DNA of 64,000 nt from Cloacibacillus sp. (GTDB taxonomy: Bacteria; Synergistota; Synergistia; Synergistales; Synergistaceae): positions 62,001-126,000 of the forward strand of contig JAVVPF010000001.1 in NCBI GenBank assembly GCA_036655895.1, written 5' to 3'. Shown in pieces: positions 62,400-64,000 of this stretch (position 1 is its first letter; every line of letters starts with the position of its first letter). Both the position numbers and the translations under genes were made by a program. The notes under the pieces were generated by a model, which saw only the letters and a list, made by a program, of their open reading frames with translations, did no database searches and was not told the origin of the DNA.

Positions 62400-64000
62400 C
62401 TATCTCTCAAACCATTCAAATAGTTTTTTGTTTTCAATGATGAAGACCGTAGGCCGTCCGTGCGGGCAGGTGTACGGCGACTCGCAGCGTTCAAGGCGTT
62501 CAAGCAGCGCGCGTGCCTCCTCCGGCTCAAAGCGTCTGCCAAGCTTCACGGCGTCGCGGCAGGCAAGGCGCGCCATGCGCCACCACACCTCACGGTCGCG
62601 CTTCGCCGGGTCGCTTTCTGTCTCTATCCCGCGCAGGGCGGAGCGCAGCATATCTATAGGTGAAAGATGCCCTTTGCCTTTAAGCGCCGGGACAGCCGTC
62701 ACCTTTTTGGCCTCCGTGCGAAAGCCGAGCGCCTTCAGTTCGTTTTCGTAGAGCGCGGCGTCGGCGGCTACGCCCTCCGGTATGTCCATCGGCAGAGTGA
62801 GCCACTGCACCGCGACGCTGCCCTTGAAGCTTTCACATATCTCTTCAAAGAGTATCCTCTCGTGCGCCGCATGCGGGTCCATTATTGCAAGCGCCTCAGG
62901 GAAGTCGAATATAAGAAATCCGTCCGCGCTCTGGCCTATGTAATGTTTTTCCTGGGCAGTTTCGTTGTTTTGTTCCGGTAAAATCATGCCGTTTTCGTCA
63001 GTCTGTGCCTCCGCCGGGAAAAATATGTTCTGCACTGGGGAGGAGGCGCGCTGCGGCATCGGCTCGTATTTCGGCTTGCTTGTCAAGCTCCACGCGTTTG
63101 GGTTGCAGAGCGCACCATTTTCAAAGTTCCGCGGAGCGGGCGCCGAAAGCGGCGCGTCAAATGCCTGGTGCGTCAAGCCGTCCGGTGAAAGCGAAGGAGG
63201 TGCGCCGAATGAATGACGCTGCGAGCAGACGGATTTTGCGTTTTCGTAGATTATCCTGAAAATGTCCTGCCCCCTGCGAAAGCGTATCTCCTCTTTCGTC
63301 GGGTGGATGTTTACGTCCACATCCTGCGGCGGCAGCTCGATCGTCACCATCCACTCGCCGTAGGCCGCGGCATCCGCCGCGCATATCGCCGCCTTAACAG
63401 CCGCGTCCTGCACACGTCTGCCGTTTACAAAAAGCATTACCAAAACGCGGCGTGAATCTGGAAGAGGGTTCCACCACACCCGCGCGGCAAGCGCGCCGTT
63501 TTGCGACGACGACGCGTATATTTTCGTCTGCTTGCCCCATCGGCGAAGAAGAGCCTCAGAGGTAGAGGCAAGCGTGTTATATTCAAGTATTTTTTTTGTG
63601 TTTTCGTAGAGCCGGAAGGTTATCTCCGGGTGCATCAGCGCGTAGTCGTTGACAATCTGCACGATGCGGCGCAGCTCCGCCGACGAGGTCTTCAAAAATT
63701 TCCGGCGCGCCGGCAGGTTGAAGAAAAGATCGTCTATCTGTATCCGTGTGCCCGGCTTTGCCGGGGTGTCGGTGTGCAGCGTTATTTCTCCCGCGTCGCA
63801 CCGAATGAGGCCGCCAGTTTCCGACTGATGCGTCTTGCTGCGTATCTCCATGCGCGAGACGGCGGCTACGCTTGCGAGCGCCTCGCCCCTGTACCCGAGC
63901 GTGGTGATATTTTCAAGGTCGTCTATGCTGCTTATCTTGCTTGTCGCGTAACGTTCTATGGCAAGCGGCAGCTCGTCAAACGCTATGCCGCAGCCGTCGT
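62400..64000 (-). CDS. mutL: DNA mismatch repair protein MutL (N-terminus beyond right edge)
   Basis: About 533 residues are present. The frame enters from the right edge with DDGCGIAFDELPLAIERYATSK and TLGYRGEAL, ATP-lid motifs of the GHKL ATPase; only about the first 50 residues are missing. The ATG at 63851 is internal. A linker of about 100 residues is followed by the C-terminal dimerisation domain with DPHAAHERILFE, matching the DQHAx2Ex4E nuclease motif apart from Gln to Pro. Downstream Cys/His elements of the endonuclease site also appear (SPYTCPHGRP). It coordinates strand removal after MutS finds a mismatch. It should suppress slippage in the poly-G tract. Confidence 0.95.
   Translation of the reverse strand, partial: DGCGIAFDELPLAIERYATSKISSIDDLENITTLGYRGEALASVAAVSRMEIRSKTHQSETGGLIRCDAGEITLHTDTPAKPGTRIQIDDLFFNLPARRKFLKTSSAELRRIVQIVNDYALMHPEITFRLYENTKKILEYNTLASTSEALLRRWGKQTKIYASSSQNGALAARVWWNPLPDSRRVLVMLFVNGRRVQDAAVKAAICAADAAAYGEWMVTIELPPQDVDVNIHPTKEEIRFRRGQDIFRIIYENAKSVCSQRHSFGAPPSLSPDGLTHQAFDAPLSAPAPRNFENGALCNPNAWSLTSKPKYEPMPQRASSPVQNIFFPAEAQTDENGMILPEQNNETAQEKHYIGQSADGFLIFDFPEALAIMDPHAAHERILFEEICESFKGSVAVQWLTLPMDIPEGVAADAALYENELKALGFRTEAKKVTAVPALKGKGHLSPIDMLRSALRGIETESDPAKRDREVWWRMARLACRDAVKLGRRFEPEEARALLERLERCESPYTCPHGRPTVFIIENKKLFEWFER

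Overview
The window looks like chromosomal DNA of a Synergistota bacterium, probably Synergistaceae and close to Cloacibacillus or Synergistes. The main clue is a secreted protein ending in a Synerg-CTERM-like tail (Ser-rich, Gly-Gly-Cys, hydrophobic helix, basic end). The GC-rich sequence, the tightly overlapping housekeeping operons, a selenocysteine tRNA and an amino-acid/betaine catabolic lifestyle fit. The genus is inference.

Left part (1-8.8 kb): the start of a LapB-like type I secretion ATPase and its TolC partner run leftwards. Divergent from them is a PAS/GGDEF diguanylate cyclase gene split by a run of 15 G, which looks like a phase-variable switch; 14 G would restore one reading frame. 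A second, membrane-bound GGDEF protein follows, then a small accessory patch with a YefM/YoeB toxin-antitoxin pair and an IS481-like element whose transposase is frameshifted. The Synerg-CTERM protein, RqcH, RluD, IleS and DgkA follow (8.8-16.5 kb).

Centre (16.5-30.1 kb): the most unusual block. A leftward operon encodes a three-subunit molybdenum hydroxylase, a BCCT betaine-type transporter, a histidine-ammonia-lyase homologue that lacks the Ala-Ser-Gly triad needed to form the MIO cofactor, and a second three-subunit molybdenum hydroxylase whose flavin subunit carries the four-cysteine [4Fe-4S] insertion of 4-hydroxybenzoyl-CoA reductase. A 993-residue BTAD/AAA/TPR-type regulator is divergent from it. 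An MIO-less lyase beside a betaine transporter points to ergothionase-type chemistry (ergothioneine to thiourocanate plus trimethylamine); the molybdenum enzymes may process the (thio)imidazole product. This is the best candidate for an undescribed system.

Right part (30.2-64 kb): housekeeping operons, mostly leftward: guaB-ispDF-yacL-like, recR-ybaB, a membrane WecG/TagA-type glycosyltransferase fusion, uvrC-ribD-ribE-ribBA-ribH-serS, cysS (rightward), purB-glpX, tmk-holB-ricT-ftsY plus a frameshifted DUF4416 gene, then pdp-pnp, xerD-nudix, def-fmt, and mutL-miaA-ispH-rpsA. A metallo-beta-lactamase-fold protein, a Bro-N antirepressor-like gene containing a 29-base palindrome, and the tRNA-Sec gene lie at 51.6-53.8 kb. 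Gene functions are read from motifs in the translated sequence; no database search was run.
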